DNA of 64,000 nucleotides, from positions 1 through 64,000 of the forward strand of contig NZ_JXYS01000003.1 in assembly GCF_000949295.1 (NCBI RefSeq). Reading direction: 5' to 3'. Below, one piece after another: positions 24,674 through 34,002 of the stretch. Origin of the DNA: Acidithrix ferrooxidans (lineage in GTDB: Bacteria > Actinomycetota > Acidimicrobiia > Acidimicrobiales > Acidimicrobiaceae). The notes under the pieces were generated by a model. That model worked only from the letters and a program-made list of their open reading frames with translations. It was not told where the DNA came from and ran no database searches. Each line of letters starts with the position of its first letter. The stretch's first letter is position 1. The position numbers were made by a program, and so were the translations under genes.

Positions 24674-25498
24674 GTGAGAGCTGCCTTCTTTGACCTTGAT
24701 AAAACTGTAATTGCCAAAGCATCTATGCTCGCCTTTGGAAGGACCTTCTACAAAGAGGGGTTACTATCCCGCCGAACCATTATGCGCTCCGCTTATGCCC
24801 AGGTCTTGTATAAATACACCGGGGCAAACGAGCGACAACTTCAAAAGCTCAGAGAAACAGTTCTTTCTCTGACCAAGGGTTGGGAAAAGTCATTGGTCTC
24901 AGCAATCGTTTCGGAGACAATGACCGAGATAGTGGAGCCTCTTATCTTCAAAGAAGCCCTCGACTTGATAGAAGAACATAAAAAAAATGGAGACCTTGTA
25001 TTCATTGTTTCGGCATCGCCCAGCGAGATCGTAGTTCCCCTTGGTGAACGACTCGCCGTCGACGGTGTAATCGCGACAATATCAAAGGTTGACGCCGACG
25101 GAAGATACACCGGGGAGATGGAGTTCTATGCATACGGCCCATACAAGGCCGAAGCTATGCAAAAGTTGGCCGAAGAATATGGATTTTCTCTAGAAGAATC
25201 GTACGCCTATTCCGACTCATACACTGATCTCCCAATGCTTGAAGCCGTAGGAAATCCAGTCGTAGTCAATCCAGATCGAGTCTTAGCTAAAATAGCCAAA
25301 GATCGATCCTGGAAGATACTCAGTTTCACCAATCCCGTGCGAGTTCGTGAAGGACGCGTCCGACCATCTACGCCAACCGCACTTGTAGCATTGACGCTGG
25401 GAATCGCATCCGTCGCGGCCTCAAGCTTCTACCTGCTCTATCGAGTACGACGTTTGTCTGCTCAGATTCGTTCCATTCTTTTGTCAGCGGCAGATTAA
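24674..25498 (+). CDS. HAD-IB family hydrolase (SerB/CicA-like) with C-terminal membrane segment
   Basis: The 274-residue protein starts with the HAD motif I FFDLDKTV (nucleophile D at about 7). Motif II is FIVSASPSEI and motif IV is YAYSDSYTDLPML, ordering a phosphatase of the IB, phosphoserine-phosphatase-like class. The substrate is not evident; relatives act on phospholipid precursors or phosphoserine. A hydrophobic stretch near the C-terminus (TALVALTLGIASVAASSFYLL) suggests membrane anchoring. The GTG start is supported by immediate placement of motif I. A clear terminator follows. Confidence 0.8.
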   Translation: MRAAFFDLDKTVIAKASMLAFGRTFYKEGLLSRRTIMRSAYAQVLYKYTGANERQLQKLRETVLSLTKGWEKSLVSAIVSETMTEIVEPLIFKEALDLIEEHKKNGDLVFIVSASPSEIVVPLGERLAVDGVIATISKVDADGRYTGEMEFYAYGPYKAEAMQKLAEEYGFSLEESYAYSDSYTDLPMLEAVGNPVVVNPDRVLAKIAKDRSWKILSFTNPVRVREGRVRPSTPTALVALTLGIASVAASSFYLLYRVRRLSAQIRSILLSAAD

Positions 25499-25579
25499 AA
25501 AAAGAGATCTCTGGCGCGGTCGAGCTATCGATATAGTCGATCCGTAATTGAGCTTTAGGGTTATGAGCTAAATCAACAA

Positions 25580-25621
25580 GGTGTCCGGCAAGCCAAAAGG
25601 CCACCGGACACCAGTTTTTTT
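25580..25621 (+). terminator. rho-independent terminator after the HAD gene
   Basis: GGTGTCCGG pairs with CCGGACACC around AAGCCAAAAGGCCA-type loop sequence that can itself pair (GCC/GGC). Seven T residues follow after CAG. Confidence 0.8.
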
Positions 25622-25752
25622 ACATTAAATATTCGAATCGTTCGCCTGCTATCAATTTGACACAAGACAACTCATCCAATAGATATCTTCATATCGTTGG
25701 TCCCTTGAATCTATGAGACAAAGCGATCACCACCGAAAAAGACGAATCTAGC

Positions 25753-25830
25753 CTACGCAGTGGCACGAAGTTTCTTGGCAGCAAGCGCTCCAAGGCCCGC
25801 AAGCAAAATTACAAATATTAGCTTCTTCAT
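25753..25830 (-). CDS. 25-residue hydrophobic small protein
   Basis: MKKLIFVILLAGLGALAAKK plus LRATA. A good ribosome binding site (GAGG, six bases before ATG) precedes it. The layout of two lysines, a single membrane helix with small residues, then a basic end matches short single-span membrane proteins common in actinobacteria. No partner is evident; it lies alone between the HAD gene and the MFS gene. The function is unknown. Confidence 0.5.
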   Translation of the reverse strand: MKKLIFVILLAGLGALAAKKLRATA

Positions 25831-26028
25831 AAACAGCCTCAATCTTTCAATACATCTATAGTTTTACAATATTTCATCAATCCTAGTTTCTCTTTATTTT
25901 AGGTCGCCTATCTCATCGACTCCAAAACCCCGATAACTAAAGTTCGAAAAACGATCGTCCATCCGAAAGCAAGCTCCAGATTCGCCCGACTTCTTATTGA
26001 AAAAACAATTCCTACTCGTCAATCTAGC

Positions 26029-27573
26029 CTAGGCGCCCTCAAAGCCAAGAATCAACTCTTCGTCAATCGCCTCAGCAAGTCGCTTTGGCGACTTCGGTAG
26101 CATCAATGCGGAAAGCGAGGCGAATACTGCAATTACCGCTGACGCTGTCATGGCGACACCGTACCCATGGGAGGCAGCCATTAAAACTGCGGCATGATGG
26201 CTCACGTGCACATTTGAGGCTAGCGAGCTCAGATTCGAATTAGTGACCGCTAAAGCCAGCGAAGAGAGCCCCGCAAGCCCGACCGCACCTCCAACCTGCC
26301 TAGCAGTATTCAAAACGCCTGAAGCCAATCCTGCGAGGTGACGATCGATTCCCGTCGTAGCGGAAAAGGCCAATGGAGTGAAACAAAGCCCCATCCCGAG
26401 TGTCACCAAGATGCTTGGAAGAAAGAGAGATCCTAAATAGCTCGAAGTTGGGGAGATGTTACCCAACATCAAAAGACCTATAGCAGTTATTATCGGACCA
26501 CCAATCACAAGTGGCCGCGACCCGATCTTAGATATCAATCGAGACGATATCTGTGCACCGGTAATGATGGCCAAGGTTTGAGGTACGAAGGCAAGACCTG
26601 CCTTTAATGGGGAATAGCCGAGGATCTCCTGCATAAATAGCGACAAGAAGTACCAGCTCGCAAAGATTGAGCCGCCTACCAAGAACATGGCAATATTGGC
26701 TACACTCAAAGCCCGATGTCTAAAGATACCGAGCGGAATGATTGGGCTTCCAGCGATTTTGGCTTCATAATAGACAAAGAACATCATCGAGGCTGCCCCA
26801 ATGGCAAACGCTACGAGGGTTTCAACGTTAGCCCAGCCTAGATTTCCCCCTTGTACTAGGCCATAGACGACCGCCGTGAGGCCAAATGTAATTAAGGCAG
26901 AACCCACAACATCAAGTCGCGCTCCTTTTGTTGCTTGGCTTCTCTTGAATTCAGAGAGAAACATCCATGCCAGAACGACTTCGAAGATGCCGATTGGCAC
27001 ATTGATGAGAAAGGTCCATCTCCAGCTCAAGTAATCAGTCAAAATACCGCCAAAGAGCGCACCTGCAGCACCACCTGCGCCCGCTACGGCACTCCATGCA
27101 CCCAAAGCTTTAGCTCGTTCACGGCCCTCTTCAAAGGTTGTAGTAATAATCGTCAATGTCGATGGAGAAAGGATCGCTGCTCCGACGCCTTGAAGCGTTC
27201 GAGCAATGATGATCTCCCTTTGTGACGTAGCGATAGCACCAACGAGCGAAGCCACCGAAAAGAGAAAGATGCCGCTGAAGAAGACTTTGCGTCGACCGAT
27301 AATGTCTACCAGGCGGCCACCGAGCAATAAAAGCCCCGCGAAACTCAAGGTATATGCATTTAGGATCCACTGCAGGTTAACCTGACTAAATCCCAAGGAG
27401 TTACGAATCGACGGTAGAGCGACATTCACAATCGAGACATCGAGCACCACCATGAACTGAGCCACACAGGCGATCGTTAAAATCAAACCCTTATGGGTCG
27501 AAATACTTTCCGATCTACCTTTAAAGCGTTGGCGCATTGAGCGAGCGCTACCCTGAGAAGTTGTTGGAGTCAT
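26029..27573 (-). CDS. MFS multidrug exporter, DHA2 (EmrB/QacA) type
   Basis: The protein has about 514 residues and 14 predicted membrane helices, as usual for the DHA2 group of proton-driven drug exporters. The first helix carries FMVVLDVSIVNVALPSIR (motif D1 of the family). Motif A is GGRLVDIIGRRKVFF and motif C is GAGGAAGALFGGILTDYLSWRW followed by FLINVPIG. The ATG at 27573 (MTPTTSQ) is preferred to the TTG three codons upstream. There is no adjacent regulator and 530 bp of gene-free sequence lies upstream. The substrate is unknown. Confidence 0.88.
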   Translation of the reverse strand: MTPTTSQGSARSMRQRFKGRSESISTHKGLILTIACVAQFMVVLDVSIVNVALPSIRNSLGFSQVNLQWILNAYTLSFAGLLLLGGRLVDIIGRRKVFFSGIFLFSVASLVGAIATSQREIIIARTLQGVGAAILSPSTLTIITTTFEEGRERAKALGAWSAVAGAGGAAGALFGGILTDYLSWRWTFLINVPIGIFEVVLAWMFLSEFKRSQATKGARLDVVGSALITFGLTAVVYGLVQGGNLGWANVETLVAFAIGAASMMFFVYYEAKIAGSPIIPLGIFRHRALSVANIAMFLVGGSIFASWYFLSLFMQEILGYSPLKAGLAFVPQTLAIITGAQISSRLISKIGSRPLVIGGPIITAIGLLMLGNISPTSSYLGSLFLPSILVTLGMGLCFTPLAFSATTGIDRHLAGLASGVLNTARQVGGAVGLAGLSSLALAVTNSNLSSLASNVHVSHHAAVLMAASHGYGVAMTASAVIAVFASLSALMLPKSPKRLAEAIDEELILGFEGA

Positions 27574-27582
27574 CCGTACCAA

Positions 27583-28111
27583 ACCGTTCTATCTATAAAA
27601 TCTGTAATTCACTGACGAATACTTTTAAAATGTTGCCAACTTATGGAGCACAAAACATTGAATAGCCCATCTAGGTATTCTTTGTGCTTTATGCAAATCA
27701 ACTCATGCCAGCAATTTAATTGGGCAATCGAATAGTTCGCATTGCAACTAACGACGCAAGCAAACTATAAATTCCCCCAAAGCTGAGAGAAATCAACCAA
27801 GTTGGCATCTACCAAAGGTTGAAGAATCAAACTGTATCCAAAACTATCGCCTAGCGGCAAAACTTTTGGCCCCTACATTCCGAGGTAGAACTTTACACGA
27901 AGTGATAAGCAAATTCGACCCCTCGTTAGAATGAATAGTGCTTTTCTATCTGCAATCGATCACTCCTGGCCAAAGTTCTAAAATCTACGTTGAAAATCTC
28001 GGGGTCCGAGGTAGAAATTTTACCTTCATCACAGCCAACACGTATTTTGGCAGTTTTTGGTCGAGTTCATTTACTATCCTTTTTCTAGCCAATGTGGATT
28101 AAATGAGCTAG
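27583..28111. other. intergenic stretch between MFS and thioesterase genes
   Basis: AT-rich and gene-free; it must contain divergent promoters for the two flanking genes. No repeat or RNA structure was recognised. Confidence 0.4.
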
Positions 28112-28927
28112 GTGATTCGAGTGCTAACAAAATTTGACAAAGATATAGAAGCTTCGTCGATTGGAAACAATAAGTTTCTCGGAGAAATTGCAACCGGATG
28201 GTCAACTGGAAGAGGCCCCAACGGCGGATACATCGCCGCGTGTCTTATGTCTGCGATGAACAAAACGATCGACGATCCCACACGTTTGATTAGGTCACTC
28301 ACCACCCATTATCTCTCCCCACCATCATTAGGCGAATATGAAATAACCCTAGAGACTGAAAAATCAGGGAGATCAGCTACCTTTATTACCGCTCTTATGA
28401 GGCAAAGAGAACGAGTAGTCGCCAAAGCATTCGGGGCATTCGCCATCAACCTTCCCGGCCCTTTCTTTCAAGACGTTCAACTAGGGGAGCCTCCCAGACC
28501 GAATCAAATTGCACCTTCAAGAGTAAATGAAGGTCGACTGGTCGAAATGCATGAACGATATATCTCCAAGGTGGTTCCTGATAAAGAGTCATTTCCCAGT
28601 GGGAGACTAGCTAAGAGCAGTGGTTGGCTTCGCCTAAGTGAAAATAGAAAAACAGACTCCTTGCTTCTCGCGGCATATAGCGATGCTTGGTTGCCTTCCA
28701 TCTTCACGAAGTTGGATGGGGACTTCGCCGTTCCAACTCTAGATCTAACGATTCACTTTCGCTCCGATTGTGATCCGTTAGATCTAGATGAAGATGCCTT
28801 TTGCTTTGTGAAGTTCAAATCACAATTAGCAAACGGCGGATTCATAGAAGAAGACGGCGAGATCTACGACCCCGGCGGCAGACTTCTGGCCCAATCACGA
28901 CAACTTGCACTTTTAGCGCCAATGTAG
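28112..28927 (+). CDS. acyl-CoA thioesterase, double-hotdog (4HBT_3/TesB-like)
   Basis: The 271-residue protein carries the family start GEIATGWSTGRGPNGGYIAACLM, then LIRSLTTHYLSPPSLGEYEI and EKSGRSATFITALMRQ, the first hotdog. A second hotdog covers about 150-268 (PTLDLTIHFRSD, DGEIYDPGGRLLAQSRQLALL). Such proteins hydrolyse acyl-CoA thioesters in the cytoplasm. The start is GTG. It is convergent with the sigma factor gene, with a shared hairpin between. The chain length preferred cannot be read from sequence. Confidence 0.82.
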   Translation: MIRVLTKFDKDIEASSIGNNKFLGEIATGWSTGRGPNGGYIAACLMSAMNKTIDDPTRLIRSLTTHYLSPPSLGEYEITLETEKSGRSATFITALMRQRERVVAKAFGAFAINLPGPFFQDVQLGEPPRPNQIAPSRVNEGRLVEMHERYISKVVPDKESFPSGRLAKSSGWLRLSENRKTDSLLLAAYSDAWLPSIFTKLDGDFAVPTLDLTIHFRSDCDPLDLDEDAFCFVKFKSQLANGGFIEEDGEIYDPGGRLLAQSRQLALLAPM

Positions 28928-28952
28928 TCGTCCTCGCAGGGTCCACAAAAAT

Positions 28953-29000
28953 AAGATGCTGGCTTTAGTGGCGACTTGAGCCAAAGAAAACCAGCATCTT
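28953..29000 (-). terminator. terminator between convergent thioesterase and sigma genes
   Basis: AAGATGCTGG pairs with CCAGCATCTT across a 28-nt loop. On the minus strand the stem is followed by ATTTTTG, so it should end the sigma factor transcript, and may work in both directions. Confidence 0.7.
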
Positions 29001-29043
29001 AATCCAACGACCCACGACAAAGAAATTTCATGTAACTAAGCAA

Positions 29044-29985
29044 CTAAAGAGTTAACAAGTCTCTCGCACCTGTATCCGAGGAAGGATGGCGAAGCTTTGA
29101 CATGGCTCGGGCTTCTATCTGTCGAATTCGCTCGCGTGTCAAATTAAAATGCTCCCCCACCTCTTCTAGAGTCCTGGGTTCACCTCGGTCAAGACCAAAA
29201 CGTAACTTCAATATATCTCGTTCACGATCATCCAAAGGTGCCAACAATCGAGCAATCTCGACTGGTAACAGCGTCGTCGCTGCGACTTCAAATGGAGATT
29301 CCGCAGCGCGATCTTCCACGACGTCTCCGAGTTCCGCGTCACCATCATCCCTCAGTGGCTCTGAGAGTGAGAGAGGCTCGGCACGAAACTTAAGAGCATC
29401 CAAAAGCTTAATTTCATCTATTTCAACCTCTTTAGCTAGCTGGGCCAAGGAAGGTGGGTAACCCAGTTTGAGCTCTAGACGCGCTGAAGCTCTTTGAACA
29501 CGAGAAAGCGTATCTCCTGCATGAACAGGAAGTCGTATAGTCCGGCCAGTGTTAGCGATCCCTCTGGTAATGGCTTGCCGTATCCACCAGGTCGCATAGG
29601 TGGAAAACTTAAAACCTTTACGCCAGTCGAACTTCTCAACTGCATGCATTAGTCCTAAATTACCCTCTTGAATTAGATCCAAAAGAGGCAGTCCAGAGGC
29701 CTGATACTTCTTGGCGATAGATACCACCAGCCGTAGGTTCGACTGGACAAAGGCTCTTTTTGCCGAATTACCCATAGTAATATCGACTTTTAAGCTTGAT
29801 CGACGCTCGATAGGCATATCTTTAGACCTGGACGAAAGCTCTTTTTGAGCTTTAGCGCCACGCTCGATATCCTTAGCTAGCCTTACTTCGTCATCTTTTG
29901 ATAGAAGGGGATATTGACCTATATCCGTCAGATACATCCTGACGAGGTCTTCTTCGTCCTTATCAATCCGGTCCTTGGCCACCAA
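29044..29985 (-). CDS. RNA polymerase sigma factor, RpoD/SigB group
   Basis: A 313-residue sigma-70 protein of the group 1/2 type. Region 1.2 is DLVRMYLTDIGQYPLLSKDDEV. Region 2 is NLRLVVSIAKKYQ...LLDLIQEGNLGLMHAVEKFDWRKGFKFSTYATWWIRQAITR, including the -10 recognition helix. Region 3 follows, and region 4 is the helix-turn-helix in RTLEEVGEHFNLTRERIRQIEARAMSKLRH. The long region 1.1 of the housekeeping factor is missing, so it may be an alternative primary-like sigma (HrdB/SigB-type). A mid-domain insert at about 45-70 (KELSSRSKDMPIERRSS) is unusual in length. The gene has 800 bp of gene-free sequence upstream. Confidence 0.88.
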   Translation of the reverse strand: MVAKDRIDKDEEDLVRMYLTDIGQYPLLSKDDEVRLAKDIERGAKAQKELSSRSKDMPIERRSSLKVDITMGNSAKRAFVQSNLRLVVSIAKKYQASGLPLLDLIQEGNLGLMHAVEKFDWRKGFKFSTYATWWIRQAITRGIANTGRTIRLPVHAGDTLSRVQRASARLELKLGYPPSLAQLAKEVEIDEIKLLDALKFRAEPLSLSEPLRDDGDAELGDVVEDRAAESPFEVAATTLLPVEIARLLAPLDDRERDILKLRFGLDRGEPRTLEEVGEHFNLTRERIRQIEARAMSKLRHPSSDTGARDLLTL

Positions 29986-30595
29986 GTCCCACCTTTTCCA
30001 AAGCAGTGTGAAAATTAAATATCTTCACAAAATTCAAACCAAACTAGTTGGCCGACTATTTCCGAATCTCAAGTCCGACGGCATTTTGACTGATCGATAG
30101 AATTTTACCTACTATTGATAAAAATCCATCAGTGCAATTATCGGGACTTGGATTAATCCAGTAAAAAGTGCGCCATATCGACTATCTCATTAAGATTGCA
30201 ATCATTGAGTTTTGAAGATCCCCATCCATTTCAAAATATCTCGATTTGCCTTTCCAAGTTCGGCACTGATTCATCAGTTACTCCCAACTTGTGAGGAACC
30301 CTTGAAGTTAGGTCACCCCCAATAACGGTTTAGCATGGCTTGAAATCATATTCAACAAATCTAAAGCCCAAAGCACCGTGACAAATTCGAAATGAAACAG
30401 TATCTAACCATAAGTATCATGCTCCATTTAGAAAATAGGTTAGCGTCGACTTGGGCTACCGACCTCAAAAGCTAACATTCACAATAATATCCTGATTCAA
30501 AATAAGACCAATGTGACAAAAAAGTAGATACAGCGCCCACACGATCACATTACGATCCAACAAATCCACATCGCTTCGCCCAGCCCAGCAGAAGG

Positions 30596-30650
30596 GTGGA
30601 AGAGACGTGGAAGAGACGTGGAAGAGACGTGGAAGAGACGTGGAAGAGAT
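30596..30650. repeat. five tandem copies of an 11-bp unit
   Basis: GTGGAAGAGAC repeated without spacers; four exact copies and a fifth ending in T. The period of about one helical turn puts all copies on one DNA face. Confidence 0.9.
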
Positions 30651-30719
30651 AAAGCCCTCGAAATTCCTATCGGATTAGATTGACTTACCATATGCTAACC
30701 AATTGATTCCAGTCAATCA

Positions 30720-30779
30720 CCACATATCTCATCCATAGTCCACATATCTCATACATAGTCCACATATCTCATACATAGT
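30720..30779. repeat. three tandem copies of a 20-bp unit
   Basis: CCACATATCTCATACATAGT three times, the first with one change (ATCC for ATAC), then a partial CCACGCAT. It ends about 30 bp from the nadE stop codon. Confidence 0.9.
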
Positions 30780-30810
30780 CCACGCATGCCTCTATTCGTC
30801 AAAAAGCAAT

Positions 30811-32631
30811 TCAGAGGCCATAGCGTCGCTGGTCAAAGCCATTGGTTATAGGCATTCGCCGATCTTTGCCAAACGCTCTCGGGGTAACTCGAACCCCGGG
30901 TGCACCCTGGCGCCTTTTATACTCGCTCCTATCGATCAAGGTCGATATCTCAGAAACCAATTCGGGATCAAATCCACTTGTGACCATTTGGCTCGTCGTC
31001 ATGTCTCGCTCCACCAACGCCATTAAAACTGGATCTAGCACTTCATAAGGAGGAAGCGAGTCTTGATCGAGCTGATCGGGACGCAACTCAGCGCTGGGAG
31101 GCTTTATGATCACCGACTCAGGAATGACCTCGCGACCAAATGCCACCTCGTTGATATATCTACACAACCTGAATACAAGTAGCTTTGGCAAATCCTTTAT
31201 CAAAGCAAACCCACCAGCGCTGTCTCCATAAAGAGTGGAATATCCAGTGGCTATTTCAGACTTATTGCCAGTTGTTATAACCATTGCGCCGGTTGCATTC
31301 GAGTATGCCATCAGTAGGACTCCACGAATTCTACTTTGGAGATTCTCATCGGTCAGACCTTTGGGATCTGATCCCAAAAGGCCCTTCAATACACCTCGAA
31401 ACTCTTGATGAAGAGATGATATCGCGACGACATTCATCGCGATTCCCAAGTTATCCGCCAAAATCTGCGCGTCATCAAGAGATGAACCCGCATTATAACG
31501 CGAAGGCATCGCTATACCAAAGGTCCGCTCTTTTCCTAGCGCTAGGGTACAGATTGCTGCACACAATGACGAATCTATACCTCCCGATAGCCCCATGACT
31601 ACCGAGCGAAATCCATTCTTATTTACGTAATCCCTAAGGCCCAAAATCAATGCCGAAAGCGTCTCGCCGAGATCATAATTATCCAGAGAATCAACCCAAT
31701 TCAAGTCAAAACGAGGCGCTGGATGTGTCCATAATGCAGCGTTATTATTGGAAGAACTCTGGTCACTTGGGTAAATGGATGGCACCTCTAACGAAGGCTG
31801 ATTATCTACCACTTTGATGATTTCCGGATCAAGGTCGCTCATTAGACCCCTAGGATCTAGTTGAAACTTCCGACCTCGACCTACTAGGTCTATCGAGACA
31901 ACTTCCACCTTTTCGACAAAGGCTTCGACACTCACTATCAAGGATCCGCTTTGATCAAATGCCATAGATCCCCCATCAAAGACGAGTTCATCTTGGCCCC
32001 CAACTAGATTCACGTAAACTATCGGAGTTGACAGATCGCTCGAGCGAACCGATAGCATCATTGCGCGCTGCCAGCGTCGACCGATAGAAAATGGAGATGC
32101 ATTCAAATTTAAAATGAGTTCTGCTCCACCTCTAACCTCATCTAGCGCTGGCCCTATCGGGCTCCAGATGTCTTCACAGATCGAGACACCCACCTTGACA
32201 CCACAGATCTCAAAGAGCTTGACAGGTGAGTTAGCTGCCACAAAATATCTTTGCTCGTCAAAGACCGCGTAATTTGGGAGTAATCGCTTCCTGTAACTCT
32301 CAAAGACCTCACCGCCAAAGGTAAACGAGGCTGAATTATAGAGACGCCCATCTTCTTCTGGATGACCGATAAGCAGAACAGATTCGGGGACACTTTTAGC
32401 AATCTCATTCAAATGCTCACGGGTCGCCCTTATGAATGAAGGCTTCAAAAGCAAATCTTCTGGCGGATAGCCACAAAGTGCCAACTCCGGAAAGACGCTA
32501 ATTTGACTACCTAGCGAATGTGCCTTCCTAGCCGTTTCGACTATCAAGTTGGCATTACCTTCTAAATCGCCCACCTTCGGATTGATTTGACAAATACCGA
32601 TCCGAATCGAGGCGAGTTCAATATCTGACAT
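30811..32631 (-). CDS. nadE: glutamine-dependent NAD+ synthetase
   Basis: The final step of NAD synthesis, amidating deamido-NAD with glutamine-derived ammonia. Residues about 1-270 are a nitrilase-type glutaminase: catalytic Glu in VFPELALCGYPPEDLL, Lys in YRKRLLPNYAVFDEQRYF and Cys in GVSICEDIW. Residues about 320-600 are the synthetase with VMGLSGGIDSSLCAA (the PP-loop) and TTGNKSEIATGYSTLYGD. The start chosen has GAGG eight bases upstream and fits the nitrilase fold (606 residues). A TTG 27 codons earlier would add an unmatched tail. Confidence 0.93.
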   Translation of the reverse strand: MSDIELASIRIGICQINPKVGDLEGNANLIVETARKAHSLGSQISVFPELALCGYPPEDLLLKPSFIRATREHLNEIAKSVPESVLLIGHPEEDGRLYNSASFTFGGEVFESYRKRLLPNYAVFDEQRYFVAANSPVKLFEICGVKVGVSICEDIWSPIGPALDEVRGGAELILNLNASPFSIGRRWQRAMMLSVRSSDLSTPIVYVNLVGGQDELVFDGGSMAFDQSGSLIVSVEAFVEKVEVVSIDLVGRGRKFQLDPRGLMSDLDPEIIKVVDNQPSLEVPSIYPSDQSSSNNNAALWTHPAPRFDLNWVDSLDNYDLGETLSALILGLRDYVNKNGFRSVVMGLSGGIDSSLCAAICTLALGKERTFGIAMPSRYNAGSSLDDAQILADNLGIAMNVVAISSLHQEFRGVLKGLLGSDPKGLTDENLQSRIRGVLLMAYSNATGAMVITTGNKSEIATGYSTLYGDSAGGFALIKDLPKLLVFRLCRYINEVAFGREVIPESVIIKPPSAELRPDQLDQDSLPPYEVLDPVLMALVERDMTTSQMVTSGFDPELVSEISTLIDRSEYKRRQGAPGVRVTPRAFGKDRRMPITNGFDQRRYGL

Positions 32632-33402
32632 ACTTCGAACCTCAGATGGAATGCTACTACCCAAAAGTCGTACTCCTTGCAATGAGTTAGCAGATGAAGT
32701 TACGTGCGACAAAATAACTCTGGAAAAGAGATGACATTGAGAATCTAGCTATTGCGATTCTCTGGGCAACCCCAGCTAAGTCGTTGGATCCTAGAATTGA
32801 TTCCTAGGCAAACTTGCGAGCAAGAGATCATGGCATGTGCGCCTACGTCAATCTTTGCTATCGGTACTTGAGGGCAAGTGATGGGTTCGTCCTAACAACT
32901 AGAAAAGATATTCGAACTAGCTATCATTGAAAACAAACTCCGTCGATATTCAAAACGGTATTGTTCCCTTTACTATCTAGACATATCGCACCTATGGCAG
33001 CGCAGCCAACAGAAATAATTATTTCCAAGACAACAAACAATTATCGGCAACGACATTTATAGACCGCTTACCAAAAAACATCAAACGACTGATTTGTCAG
33101 CAATTTATCCAAAAGCTCTTAGGGCTAATTTCAAATCGATCAACCTGTCGTTTAGGCCCTAATTGTGATAATTATCTCGAAATAGAATCAATTCGCTAAA
33201 CGTGCAAACCTAAAGTCAAAATTATAAGGTTCTATCAACTAGAAGTTAGGCGATATCAGACAAGGGGTTGATCGACTTCGAATCTTTGTCCAAATTGATT
33301 CAGGAGCAAACTTTCGCATCTAAAAGACCTGGTTGGGCAAATAGAGCCGTCTAGCCAAGATCATCCTAAATGAAGGCGCGTTATATGATATGATTTTCTG
33401 AT
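32632..33402. other. intergenic stretch, no gene seen
   Basis: AT-rich, divergent-promoter region between nadE and the acetyltransferase gene. No coding frame, strong hairpin or tandem repeat was found. Confidence 0.4.
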
Positions 33403-33927
33403 ATGGTAGCAGCACCAATTATCACTTCAAGGCTCCGCCTCGAGGCGCTCTATCCCGAAACGATCGAATCCTTACTCGCTCATGATATTGCGAGTGCCCA
33501 AAGCATCCAAGGGACTGTTTTTTGCAAAGAGTTCCTTGAATCAGCTGATGAGACTTTCTTATATATACAGCTCGAGCAGATGAAGTCACGACCATCCAGC
33601 CAGGAATGGGGTGTTCGAATTATTGTTCGCAAAGAAGATGGCGAAGTCATCGGGCATTGTGGTTTTCATGGCCCTCCCGAGATCATTGGTAAAACTGAGA
33701 TTGGTTACACTATCCTGTCTGGATATCGCAGACAGGGATACGCGGTAGAGGCAGCTCGGGGATTAGCAGATTGGGCGCGGCTGCAAGGGTCGGCCGTCGT
33801 CTTCGCTTCAGTCTCGCCGGGCAACTCTGCTTCAATTGGAGTTTTAAAGAGGTTGGGTTTTGTAATCACGGGAGTTCGAGACGACGAGGTCGATGGTCAA
33901 GAGTACATTTACGAACTTGCCTTATGA
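33403..33927 (+). CDS. GNAT-family N-acetyltransferase, RimJ/RimL-like
   Basis: The 174-residue protein has the GNAT pattern: an opening ITSRLRLEAL, then GEVIGHCGFHGPP (beta-4), EIGYTILSGYRRQGYAVEAARGL, which contains the acetyl-CoA-binding R-x-x-G-x-A loop, and NSASIGVLKRLGFVITG near the end. RimJ/RimL relatives acetylate protein N-termini, and others acetylate antibiotics or polyamines; the acceptor cannot be named. It lies next to the copy B IS relic and has no operon partner. Confidence 0.85.
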   Translation: MVAAPIITSRLRLEALYPETIESLLAHDIASAQSIQGTVFCKEFLESADETFLYIQLEQMKSRPSSQEWGVRIIVRKEDGEVIGHCGFHGPPEIIGKTEIGYTILSGYRRQGYAVEAARGLADWARLQGSAVVFASVSPGNSASIGVLKRLGFVITGVRDDEVDGQEYIYELAL

Positions 33928-34002
33928 CCACCCAGCCTTAAACCCTATAAGCTCAATGCACCCAAAATTAACCAAACACTATAGGTCGGTGGCTTTCACT
34001 TA

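Larger units (their letters stand above)
29986..30810. other. intergenic stretch with two tandem-repeat blocks
   Basis: No gene is seen between sigma (minus strand) and nadE (minus strand). An 11-bp repeat and a 20-bp repeat lie near the nadE end, listed separately. The part next to the sigma gene should carry its promoter. Confidence 0.5.

Noticed and set aside
30596-30779. CRISPR array
   Set aside because: The units are contiguous without spacers and too short.
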